A stretch of 64,000 nucleotides of DNA. Origin: Lantana camara. Taxonomy: Eukaryota; Streptophyta; Magnoliopsida; Lamiales; Verbenaceae. The stretch lies in assembly GCA_037501455.1 (NCBI GenBank), contig CM074861.1, forward strand, positions 36,596,001 through 36,660,000. The letters run 5' to 3'. This document shows positions 48,543 through 60,200 of this stretch, one piece after another (positions within the stretch are counted from its first letter, which is position 1; each line of letters opens with the position of its first letter). Under the pieces are notes generated by a model that ran no database searches, had not been told where the DNA came from, and saw nothing but the letters and a program-made list of their open reading frames with translations. The translations under genes were made by a program, and so were the position numbers.

Positions 48543-48905
48543 ATGAGTCAGCCACAAACACGTACAAGCAGTGGGCAATATCATGGTGAGAGCAGTGTTA
48601 CAAGAAGGAGTAGATCGAGGAGATTATGGTCAACAATTGAGGAACACAGATTGTTGAATGCTTTCAAGTATATAATAGCACGTGGGTGGAAGACACCAAA
48701 TGGATTTCGTTCTGGTTTCATACAACAGTTGGAGGCTCGTATGAAGATAGCATTACCTGGAACGAACTTGCGTGGTGATCCGCATATACTTTCCAAAAAT
48801 GGCTCGTGGAAGAAAACATATCGTGAAGTCCACGAGACAATAGGAAAGACTGGGATGGAATGGAATGCTACACTAAAAACCATACAAGTAGAGATAAGGG
48901 ACTGA
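48543..48905 (+). CDS. Myb/SANT-like protein of PIF/Harbinger element
   Basis: An intact 120-codon frame starting MSQPQTRTSS, about 320 bp downstream of the transposase remnant on the same strand. Residues about 27-110 form a Myb/SANT-like DNA-binding module: RLWSTIEEHRLLNAF, GWKTPNGFRSGF, MKIALPGTNL, PHILSKNGSWKKTYREVHE, GMEWNATLKTI. Plant PIF/Harbinger elements carry such a partner protein for transposase, which binds DNA and helps it act. The usual protein is longer, so this may be the first exon or a truncated copy: the stop comes right after the domain, and AAG|GTATTA at 48918-48926 resembles a donor site. Its transposase partner is broken, so any role would be in trans or as a relic. 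Confidence 0.7.
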   Translation: MSQPQTRTSSGQYHGESSVTRRSRSRRLWSTIEEHRLLNAFKYIIARGWKTPNGFRSGFIQQLEARMKIALPGTNLRGDPHILSKNGSWKKTYREVHETIGKTGMEWNATLKTIQVEIRD

Positions 48906-49010
48906 GATAACTTGATTAAGGTATTAACATTATTTATCTGTTTTAATACATAACAACCACTAAAATAATTTTGTTCATTTTTTTTCCCCATATTTCTTTC
49001 AAGTCATTGG

Positions 49011-49593
49011 TGTTAAAAATAGTGCCCTTAAAGCAATGTTTTATGCTTTGTTATTTCCCTGTAAAATCACAAACAGCCTTTGAATAATAAACGAAATGGC
49101 TTTGCATGTTTTAAACTCCCCTAATCCGATGAGGCCTTTGTCCTTATGAGAACGACACATGAAACAAGTTCTTAACTCCATAGGCGCGAATTAGAAACTT
49201 CTCCAAGTCGATGAGTCTGACAGATAGTGAGAGTGTCGAACTTGACTCTGTTGAGACATGCTTATGTGATTATGTCGTTGAGAAGGATCACCCGGTTTCA
49301 TTGGGTGATAAATGCATACGATGATGCGTTCATAATACATGAGGGTTATTGTTACAAGAACTTCATCACTGAGATGTCTCGCGTGAGAACATTCCTAAAC
49401 GGGAAAGGAAGTTTCCAAAAACTTCCAGATTAGAAAATATCTCATAGGTCAATGACGTGATTAATAATCCTTTGACTTGAGATTCTGTAATATCTCATAT
49501 AAGCTAACTTTGTAATATTGATAAGGGCTCAAAAGGGTGATTAATAATCCTTTGACTTGAGATTCTGTAACTTCTGTAATGACGTGTTTGTAT
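49011..49593 (+). mobile_element. Copia LTR fragment K
   Basis: Starts TGTTAAAAATAGTGCCCTT and follows Copia LTR F (CTTTGAATAATA, CTCCCCTAATCCGATGAGG, GTTTCATTGGGTG) for about 0.58 kb until element C begins. A 34-bp stretch containing AATAATCCTTTGACTTGAG occurs twice (about 49459 and 49540). The rest of the LTR should lie beyond element C, off-window. Confidence 0.8.
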
Positions 49594-51607
49594 TGTAACT
49601 CCCCGACTTTTCGGTCGTACAGGTATGACGTCACGAGTGGGTTTAGACCGAACAATCTGTGGCTATATATGTTTTAATTGCTAAGTGCTTGTTTAATTTA
49701 ATAATTTTGTGAACTAATTGTTACTATGTGACTTAAGTGATTATGCTACTCAAACTCGTTTAATATGTTTAATTGTTAGTGGAATGTTTAATTTCAAATA
49801 TGCATGTATTTGAACTTATATGAAATCCTTGAACTCAACCGAACATTTAATTAGACCCCAATTACCCACCTATCAAACCTTGGGGTCCTAGTTGAAACAC
49901 TTAAATTGCTCAAGGACTAAAGTGCAATTTTCCCTTTTCTTCCACCCTTTTTACACGATGAAACCCCCTCCCCTTGCTTCATTCTTCTTCTTCCAATTTC
50001 TCTCCCAACATCAAGGCTTTCCAAACCCTTCCCTTCTCTTCCAAATTGAACCCCAAGCAAGAGAGCAAGAGACAAGGTTATATCTTCCAACTCCAAGCAA
50101 GATTTCAAGCTCCATCCTCTTCCTCCATCTTCTCTCCCTTCTTCCTTCCAAGGTATATGTGGGTGTGTGTATATATATATTAATTATGATGGGGTTGGTG
50201 ATTCTTGCATGATAACTTGGGTTTTGGTGTGTAGATGCTTGAATACATGATAATCTATGAATTCTATGTTTAATTGGTTGAATTCTTGGAGTATATATGT
50301 GTAGATATGCGTATGTGTGTGTATATATATATATATAAATGTGGGTTTATGTAATTTGATGGGGTGATTGAAGATTGATGAATGATATGAGCATATACAT
50401 GTGTATTGGGTCGTTTTATGGCGTTTTCTTGGTGTATTTTGCTTGGAATCGGAGTTGGAGGTGTTTGGGACCTTCCCCTTCACGTTATACCATTGAAATT
50501 CCCGGTTTTTCAACCCAGAACACTCCGAACGGTCGTTCAACCGAACAGAACCATTCTGCCCTCCGAACGGTCGTTCCTGGTTTTGTGCGTGGAATTCAAA
50601 CTACCGTTCACTATTCCAATGGACTCAGATTGACGTGATTTTTGAACTCACGAAAACCTCTTGAAGTCTAGAACATCCTCAAATTGGAATCACCTCAATA
50701 TCTTTTCTCATTTGTGACTTATGATCGTTTGAAAATTGTGTCGCCACTTTGCCGAAATTCTGCTTTGACCCAACTTCAAACCTACGCCATTTTCACCTCG
50801 ATTTGAACCAAGATTCGTGCCACATACCATTGAAAATCTCTATATGTTTAGTTTCATTTTCAAAAAACAAAACCTAATTCCAACATCTAGAACTTGAGAT
50901 ATATCCAATTTTCTACAGCTTGTTCATTTCCGAAAAACTGTCAACTTTCGTCAAAATCCATCTTCTTGCGTTCCTTTCACCCCCTTGACTTCCGTATGTG
51001 TTCTAATTGATTCTTATACTTATTTAACATGTTATATTATGTGATAGGTTGTATATTTCAAATTTATGGCTTAATTGGAATACCCGTTTTGGAATTATGG
51101 ACTCATATGCTTTTATGTGTTACCTTGTATCGCTTCCTTTGTATTCGTTGTCCTTATACGAATTTTAACTTTATGAATTCCCAATGTATGCTATTATATG
51201 CATTGTAAACATGTTTAAATATGTTCTATGAATACTATATGAACTTTATGGCCCAATTTGATATGAATCTTGAAAGATATGAAACGTATGAATATGAAAC
51301 CACCATGTATTGAACGTTTTGAATGAATTACTTGATTATATGACATCATAACATGATTTATGCTCTTGATGCATCTCATATCATGTACAAAACATGTCGT
51401 GCGTCTATGTGGTTTCATGTTGAGTCAATTCTCACGAATACAGTTGTTCCTTCTCTTGTACAGTTTGTTTCCAGGGCGGAGACTTCCGAATTAAATAGGC
51501 ACCCGTTCTACTCTTGACTATTATCTCGTGGTATTCTAGGTGAGGGTGTTTTTGTTCTAGTTACATAACAATCCCTACGACCCTTATGTGATGAGTTTTG
51601 GCCAAAA

Positions 51608-51672
<65 letters not shown>

Positions 51673-52913
51673 GATATTTTCAAAGTAGAGTCATTGAGTA
51701 AATTGTGATCGAGTAAACCTTTTCTCACGAATTATGAAATATGTTATGTTTCTTATGAATTGAAATGTTTTGGCGAGATTATTCATGTATGTTATGTTCA
51801 CGGGCCCAGGAACTTAGTATATGTGGCTATCCGGGGAGGCAAGGGCCGACGGTGATCCCATGTGCTAATTCCAACTATGTTTAACGATGGAACAGATCTC
51901 GTTAGGACTTTTGACGAGAAAACGCTAGTCGGGTAATGAGGACTCATGAACCTCATTGCCACTATGTATGAGGTGTCGGGTCTTGCAAGCCCGTCCACCA
52001 CCCGGAGGAAGAAGGTTGGACTTAATTTATGATTATGATTATGTTATGATTGTTATGCACCGTACGGGAAGGCCGGGATACGGATTGCCCACACGACTAT
52101 GTCTTATGTTATGTTTATGGCTTGCATGTATTATAAGATATTGTGTGATCGCGTATTCAATATATTAATGATATTTATCTTACACGGTCGGAGTTTGGTT
52201 GGAGATAATGCACGCTCACTCGCCGAGCCTTTATGCTTATGTATGATTTATGAACTTAATGAATTTAATATGACTTAGTCGTAAAGTCCGAGCATTGCTT
52301 AATTATTCTCTTGCCCCCTGGGGAACTAACTTTAAATAAAACTTTGCTCGGGATTTATGACTTGCATGTGCATATTTATATATATATGTATCGCTCCTGC
52401 TCACTCAGTCTTCTAGAGACTGACCCTCTCCCTCCCCAACCTTTTAGTGCGCAGGTTTGGCATTGGAGTTTCGAGCTAGGCGGAGTTGTGTTGAGTCTTT
52501 GAGTCGGTCAGGTTAAGTTAGAAGAGTCTATGCACTCGCATATGTATTTAAATTAGGTATGATTCGACTTTTGAAGATTATGAATTTGAATCTTTATGTA
52601 TTTGTTATTGAATTACCTTACCGGGCTTTGTTATGAGTTAAAAAGAGGCCTGAGGAGCCCAAGTCTGCTTGTGGTTCGTGTGTTTAATTTCTACAGGCTC
52701 GTGGCCAATACATGTGTTTGGATTTTAGTTTTCCGCTGCATTATGTTTTGTTGGTTGGTTTTAATTGCAGGGTCTAAGTTCCGCCTAGCTTAGGAGGTTT
52801 GTTTTGTTTGTCTCCCGTTCGCTATGATTTGATACGGGGGCGGACTTCCCATTTCGTTACTCGTGTTGAGCCATAGTGCGGGGGATGTGGTGCCTCACGT
52901 GCAGGGTGCTACA
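49594..52913 (+). mobile_element. Element C, 5' LTR (3.32 kb)
   Basis: TGTAACTCCCCGACTTTTCGG to CAGGGTGCTACA. The left flank is TGTAT (49589-49593), and the right TSD is off-window. A possible intron runs 50153-51474 (CCAAG|GTATAT ... GTTTCCAG|GGCGGAGAC). Palindromes GAACG-GT-CGTTC are inside it at 50527-50538 and 50565-50576. The hairpin CAGTCT-N5-AGACTG is at 52406-52422, GCTAGGCGG at 52475-52483 and CCGCCTAGC at 52781-52789. It is very similar to the 3' LTR at 56192. No coding potential. Confidence 0.92.
51612..51672. repeat. (TA)n microsatellite
   Basis: About 60 bp of TA dinucleotides with one interruption by G, in the 5' LTR of element C. Confidence 0.95.
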
Positions 52914-52921
52914 TCCTTAAG

Positions 52922-52934
52922 TGGTATCAGAGCC
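52922..52934 (+). other. Primer binding site of element C (iMet tRNA)
   Basis: TGGTATCAGAGCC, 8 bases after the 5' LTR end, complementary to initiator-Met tRNA. Confidence 0.92.
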
Positions 52935-55895
52935 CAGGGTTGCAAAACCGGGGTTCCTTGTGTCGTGTCATGTCAAGTGTAGGTCGAACGACATAGGTAC
53001 AACATGTTAACGTGTGCACCGCATCGATCATGAGCATTGTTATTGAAATTGACATGGAAAATTTATTATTAAATGTGTTCAACTTAAATTTTGTTAATTT
53101 ACGTGTTGCATTTTGCATTAAGGTGTGCTTTTAATTTTAATTATGTGTCATATGCACTCACTAACCGGCATGCATTTATATTGGAGATGAGTTGTGATTG
53201 TAGGATATTCTTACAACATCAAACCAAGGCCAAATTCTCACAACCACAACAAATTGCTATGGGCTTTCTTTCAAGAGTGGGTGATTGAAGAAAACTTCGG
53301 AGATTTAGAAGAACTCGGCTAATTGGTGATCCTTATGACAAGGTGATAGGTTGGGAGTTCAAGCTCGAGATAGGAATTAAATCGTGCAAGAAAGTTAGGA
53401 TCCGGAATAGAAGACTCGGTGTGTGGCTACAATTTATGGATTTTATTGTAGTTGGCATATACTTGATGAGACGATGGAGGGGCGTGTAATGTTTGCAAAT
53501 TCATAGCATCCACATACCCACCTACTATAGGAAGCTTATATAACCGGAATCAATGGGATCATCAAATTCACGAAAGAAGTAAAATTGAATATCGAAAGAT
53601 AAGCAACAAAGGCCATCGAAAATGAGTTTCCAAGTGAATCAAGCTAATTGGTTTCAAGTTCGGGGTAGAAGGTTCGGAATATGCTAGGATTTGTGAAAGG
53701 TGACCGACGCAAATCGGCGAAGCAGAACTTCCGAATAAATCAAGTTTCAGAAGCCGAGTTGGGAAGAAGCTGAATTTGAAAAGAGTTAAAGAAAATCAAT
53801 CCAACACGGTGAATGCAAAGCTATGGGAGGTAACAATGCCAACGGTTTTATCTTTGGCCGGATTGGAGTTTAACTTCTAGATCCAAGATGAATTGTCATG
53901 TTGTGAGGTTGAATTGGAAGATATGGAATAGCAAATGGAAACGGTAAAGCAATTGGAGGATGAGTTTATTCAACCAATCTGAACTCATAAAGTATAAGTC
54001 AACGAAACGTTGATCAAGGTCATAATCAAGATGAAGATTCGGATAACTTTTGGAGATCGATACTTGGGAATAAGTCAAGATATCGATTCCACAGTTGTAG
54101 AAGACTTTGGTTTAAAGAAATTGCAATCTCGGGCTATGGAGACACGCAAATTGATCCAAGGAAAACTTTTGAAGACTTTGAAGATCGTGGGAAAAAAGAG
54201 AGATGATCAACAAGCTCAAATCAAATCCGTAATTAAGGAGATGAAGAACAAGTTCCCGGGCTAAAGCTTACCACTACGGTGAGACGTGTATTGCATTCAT
54301 GGCACGTGCATCATATATCATTTTAAATCATTTAATCTTCTTTATCTATATGTGCGTGGATCCTTAATTGATATGATTGCCCCAATGTGTTGCATCTAAA
54401 ATTGCTTGCCACGTGCATTGACATCTTAATCCCACATGCATGGCTTAGTGTTTATTTGATAGGAAATTTCTTCCATTTCGTTCATCGAGTGTTACTCTAA
54501 CTGGGTCTTACTTGAATCAAGAAAAGAAGAAATATTTGGGTTCCAAAGTGTGTATCAAAGAAAAGAGGGACTTTGAGACTCCGAAAAGTAGAACTGAAGG
54601 TTAGAATAGATGAAGGAGGTGGTTATCCCTACCAAATCATTTCAACGTAAATGTGACCAATATCTCCGGACACGTGGCTTGGCTAGGACCTTGATACTAA
54701 GGAAGCTAAGATGAAGAAGTTGGGAGTCTCATATTCCATGAGTGATAGAACAAGTTCAAAAGTTTGGGATAGAAACTTTTAAGGGGGAGAGCCGACCGGG
54801 AAATAAATTGAATTGACGGTTGTGCTCGGATGAATTGCTCTTAATAGGGACAATGGTAATTCAAGATCCCAAGCAACGAGATTCTACAAGGAATGACAAG
54901 AGATGAAGTAGAAGATTATGACAATTGATGAATTTTAAGATCAAAGTGGAAAACTTCAAGACCGCCATGAGGAAATTTCGAGAATAGTTTTGAGAAGGGT
55001 AAGTGTTTCAAGGGTTGAAAATGGGTATGCAAGAAATAATGGGAATTGAAGTGATAAGACAAGGCAAAGGAATGATTGATGATAACTGCGGTTGAAGAAG
55101 TAACCTTGTTGGTTTCTTAACGTGAGAAGTACAAGCTAAATCTCCCCAGGTTGAAAAAGATCGTATATGGTATAACGTGTTTCATGCTTAGGAACATGGG
55201 ACCGTGAAGGAATTTCATGAATTGGCAAGGAAAGTATTGGGTAAAGGAAAAAGCCGACCAGGTCATCATATTCCGTGATGGGCAAAGTGAAAGTCAATTC
55301 AGTAGGGCATTGGAAGTGGGTGGTCTAGGAGAGACCACAACTTAAACAACATGGGAATCCTGGTTCATCAGTCATTTTTCCATGATGAGCTGGGGATGCT
55401 ACTAGAATGGAAAATAGAAATTCGGGCTGCTAAAACGTAGCTCGGGCATTCAATAAGGGTTGAGTTTAATTCGTAGGGAATGATGAATTAATTGGGTTGA
55501 GTTCAAGTACACACTCAAGATTAGAAGATTGACCGTGGATCGAAAACCGGGTGATCATTGAAGCCTTGAACACATCGTGCATTTCAAGCCATTGCACTAG
55601 GGATGAAAAAGGAATCTCTAACAAGAATTCTGCTTTGAATCGAATCAGTATAATGGAAGATTCCCGAACAACGGTGAACGGTACATCAAGCATCCATGGC
55701 ATATGCATACATGCGACTTTTAGTTTTAATAATTTTATGACGCTAAGTGCTTTGATTGCTTGTTGTATTAACTGCTTTTGCATGATTGATACTTGACGTA
55801 TTTGATATCTCCTACTTGTTTCTTGTGTGGTTGTTGTGCGATTATTTATTTAATTGTTATTTTGAGAGCTTGAGAGTTTCTTTTTCTTTGTGTTT

Positions 55896-55970
55896 GAGAG
55901 ACGGGGTTCTCTCTTTGCTGTTTGTGAGAGACGGGGTTCTCTCCTTCCTGCTTGAAAGACGGGGTTCTTT
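55896..55970 (+). repeat. Hairpin array of element C (3 units)
   Basis: GAGAGA-CGGGGT-TCTCTC at 55896-55913 and 55926-55943, then AAAGA-CGGGGT-TCTTT at 55955-55970, where both sides of the stem changed together. Spacing is about 30 bp. It lies about 210 bp before the PPT and in the same orientation relative to the element as in A and B. Confidence 0.9.
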
Positions 55971-56191
55971 TGTTGCCTGCTACCTGTTAGACTTGCGAGT
56001 GCCTAGGTTTCGGTGAGTTGAGGGTCGTGACGTAACAACAATTGAAGACCCGTTGTGCTTGAAGACCTTTTCCGAACTAATTCCTGACGGGGAGTTGCTA
56101 ACCCACGTGGGATGAACTCATGAAAGTTTACTCAGAGTTCAGAATACAAGGCAGTGGACCTGGGCACCAGGTCCTCTTAAGGGAGAGAGGT

Positions 56192-56909
56192 TGTAACGCC
56201 CCGACTTTTCGGCCGTACAGGTATGACGTTACGAGTGGGTTTAGACCGAACGATTTGTGGCTATATATGTTTTAATTGCTAAGTGCTTATTTAATTTAAT
56301 AATTTTGTGAACTAATTGTTACTATGTGACTTAAGTGATTATGCTACTCAAACTCGTTTAATATGTTTAATTGTTAGTGGAATGTTTTATTTCAAATATA
56401 CATGTATTTGAACTTATCTGAAATCCTTGGACTCAACCGAACATTTAATTAGACCCCAATTACCCACCTATCAAACCTTGGGGTCCTAGTTGAAACACTT
56501 AAATTGCTCAAAGACTAAAGTGCAATTTTCCCTTTTCTTCCACCCTTTTTACACGATGAAACCCCCTCCCCTTGCTTCATTCTTCTTCTTCCAATCTCTC
56601 TCCTAACATCAAGGCTTTCCAAACCCTTCCCTTCTCTTCCAAATTGAACCACAAGCAAGAGAGCAAGAGACAAGGTTATATCTTCCAACTCCAAGCAAGA
56701 TTTCAAGCTCCATCCTCTTCCTCCATCTTATCTCCCTTCTTCCTTCCAAGGTATATGTGGGTTTGTGTATATATATATTAATTATGATGGGGTTGGTGAT
56801 TCTTGCATGATAACTTGGGTTTTGGTGTGTAGATGCTTGAATACATGATAATCTATGAATTCTATGTTTAATTGGTTGAATTCTTGGAGCATATATGTGT
56901 AGATATGTG

Positions 56910-56949
<40 letters not shown>

Positions 56950-57263
56950 AATGTGGGTTTATGTAATTTGATGGGGTGATTGAAGATTGATGAATGATAT
57001 GAGCATATACATGTGTATTGGGTCGTTTTATGGTGTTTTCTTGGTGTATTTTGCTTGGAATCGGAGTTGGAGGTGTTTGGGACCTTCCCCTTCACGTTAT
57101 ACCATTGAAATGCCCTGTTTTTCGACCCAGAACACTCCGAACGGTCGTTCGGTTCATTTGAACGGTCGTTCAACCGAACAGAACCATTCTGCCCTCCGAA
57201 CGATCGTTCCTGGTTTTGTGCATGGAATTCAAACGACCGTTCACTATTCAAATGGACTCGGAT
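56192..57263 (+). mobile_element. Element C, 3' LTR, first part
   Basis: Starts TGTAACGCCCCGACTTTTCGG after the PPT and tracks the 5' LTR with few changes. At the palindromes it has one more copy than the 5' LTR (57139-57150, 57160-57171, 57198-57209), so these sites vary between LTRs of one element. It is cut at 57263 by solo LTR E and resumes at 61245. Confidence 0.92.
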
Positions 57264-60200
57264 TGTAATGCCCCAGTTTTCTGTAATAATAATGTGACGT
57301 ATTTGTTTATAAGTTGCGCAAATTAATTATTTAATTATATGATTAATTGTTTATAAGTGTTTATATTTGATTTAAACTATAGACTATGGTTATTTTAATT
57401 AATTCATTTTATTTTACTTTGATACCTAGTGTTTAAATTCTCAATTAGGGTTTCATGTTACGTTAACTATTTCGGTAATTTCGTTAATTAATTTCAACAT
57501 GTTATAAGTTGGCTTTAAATTTATTTAAAATGGAATTTAAGTTTTAGTAATTTATTTATAACAATATGAATTCGTTCATGCGCATGAGTGTTCTATTTGT
57601 GCTTCGTTCATATATGTAATGATATCGGATTGGTATGGAAATTTAATATGTCGTAAATGTGTGTGTTATGAACATGCTTATATGCTCGGATTATGTTTTC
57701 GGATTCATTTGACGTGTTTACGAATTTATTTTGATTTGTGGAACCAAGTCGGGGGCTAACGAGCAATTAGCGCACCCTTGGTTCCGTATGTTATATCTTG
57801 AGCTCGGGAATTCGGATTCGAATTCCGACACCTCCGTTGCCTTTGTATCGACGATTCGGAGACAATGGAACAAGCCTCATACCTTTTTGAAATCATTAAG
57901 ACCTCCGAAATCCAACCGTAACGGACAACTCGTGCTAGAAGAGCTCCTTTTGTTGACTAGTCTTCATGGTGGGACCCTTTTTACTTAACCTAACCTAACC
58001 ATACCTTAACCATGACTTTTGTACCTTGGGTTAAGCCTTTCTCCTACCCCTTTTACTCTGAAAACCGAACCAAACATCTCCCATAGCTGCTGCTGCTGAA
58101 CGAGAGAGAGAAGAAGAGAAGAAAGGAAGAAAACCCTTGGCCCTTTGTGATTTTGAGCTCAAATCTCTTCCCTCCTTCACCAAATCTTTAAGGTATGAAT
58201 ATTTATGTCTTCTATACTCTTTTATTCTTGATTTCATCTACTTAAATCATGATTTGAATCAGATTTGATTAGGGTTTGGGTGATGAGTTTGGTATGAACT
58301 TTTAGGGATTTTTGCTCTTGTGACCTATTTGCTTGTGTAGCTGATTTTCTGGCTTAAACATGATCATATGAGCTTGTTTCTTGACCCATTTCTTTCCTAA
58401 CTGATATTATATGATATTAGGAGGATTTTATCTCTTGACCCTTTGGTGAAATTATGAGATATGGAGCTCCAAACTTGATGATCAAACTGTTTCCCCTGTT
58501 TTTCGAACTGCTGTGTGAAATTTTGTGTTGTTGCTTGATCAAATGGTCTCCATTTCGTGTGAAATTGCATGGAGTTGATGTACACTCATTGTTTAGTATG
58601 TTAGTATTCATGTTTTAAGTATTTGGATCCATTGGAAGCCTCAAAACCGAAATACATGGCCTGTTTTTATGCATGCTCCATGACAGACTTGTTGCTGTTT
58701 CGTTTTGTAACTTGTTGGTCATTCTAATGTGCTTTAAATTGTACCATTTTGCATATATATGAAGTATATTAGTTTTTTAGTATGTTAGCATGCATTCCCC
58801 AAAGTTTCAGATCCAAATTCATGCCCTAAGTACTTGATCAAGGCATGATTGAACAATTGAGCTCTTATGTGCGATTTTGGCGACCCAGTTTTGTTGCATG
58901 GATTCGATGGCCTTAATGTGTGATTTAGCCTTTGCACTCTAAATGAAATATGCTCCTAACATGCTAAATATGTTGTATATCAAGTTTCATAAGATTTGGA
59001 GTTGAATTGGTATGCTTTTGGATTGATTTTGTTCCAGTTTCTTTCCTAGCACGAGTTGTTGCAACTTTGGACCATTAATTGGCTTGAAATGCATGAATAC
59101 TTGCTATCCTAACTTACCTATGTGTGTTCATTTGATGTTTATATGGTTTAGCATGAGTTTTGCCCTGTTTGTTGTGTGTTTTTCGCCACTGACCTAAATC
59201 CGCGAGGGTGGATTTTTCCCTTTGGAAAAATCCGCGGGGGTGGATTTGAGGCAGTGGGACTGGACCAGATCCATGGGGGTGGATTTTTTTCCCATGGGGG
59301 TGGATTTTGTCCAGCCTGTTTTTGTTACTCCGATTCCATTTTTCTTCGTTTGTTTGATCTTCCTCCACCTCTTTTATGACTTCTACACTATGCTAACATG
59401 TATTATTATGTGTTATGATTATGAAATGGAATTCATGACTTGAATTGATATGTTTTGGTCGAGCAACAAACTACTATGATATTATATGACTTAAGTGCTA
59501 ATGCGTGAAATGTTAAGTACCTTCTTATAATATTTTGATATCTTAAATGATTTCTTTTGCTTCTATATTTATTATATACATTGTAAACTTGTTTATGTAG
59601 CTTCTATGAATACTATATGGAAGTTATGAACGAATGAACTTGATAACTCCATGTATTGAATGTACTTGAATGAATTACGTGATAATGCGACTCTTCTTGT
59701 AACTAACGCATCCCTTATGTGTTCAATGGATTCCTTTCACATCTAAATGATTCATGCGCATTGTAAACATGTTGATATTTATCTTATGATTATTGTATGG
59801 AATTTTTGGCTCGTTTTGATTTGAATTATGAAAGATATGATACGATTGAACGTGAAACCTTCATGTATTGAATGTACATGGGTTGAGTGCTTGATTATAT
59901 GTTTCCATGACATTGTATTACTTCTTATGCATCTCATACCACGTTAATGCATTGCCGTGCGTCTTATATGGTTCATTTGGAGTCTTGAGTCTCACAAAGT
60001 ACACTACATTGTCTTCTGTTCCGTTTCTCCAGGGTGGAGACTTGCTGGGTTCATAAGGCACCATGAGTCTTCCTTCTTTTGGTATTGTCGGTAAGGTGTA
60101 ACAGGTGGGTTTCTCTTCTACTAGTTAATGACCCTATATAATCCTAACATGTAAAGATTTCGGCCAAAATTATTATATAAATATAGAGTCATTTATCGAG

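Larger units (their letters stand above)
52914..56191 (+). mobile_element. Element C internal region, non-coding (LARD-like)
   Basis: 3.3 kb without gag or pol. Order: PBS, block with CACTAACCGGCATGCATTTA (about 53156-53176), GTTGTGATTGTAGG as in B, an 84-codon frame (54010-54264), block with ACTACGGTGAGACG and GCATTCATGGCACGTGCATC (54271-54314), block with ACGGTGAACGGTACATC (55671-55714), hairpin array, PPT AAGGGAGAGAGGT (56179-56191). The small frame ends KSVIKEMKNKFPG, Lys-rich and probably helical, similar in style to a remnant in B. It may be a relic of gag but has no domain I recognise. Many other pieces are broken by stops. Confidence 0.82.

Noticed and set aside
52922..52934. tRNA gene suggested by TGGTATCAGAGCC and similar sites
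   Set aside because: Only the 3' end complement is present, each directly inside an LTR. These are primer binding sites.
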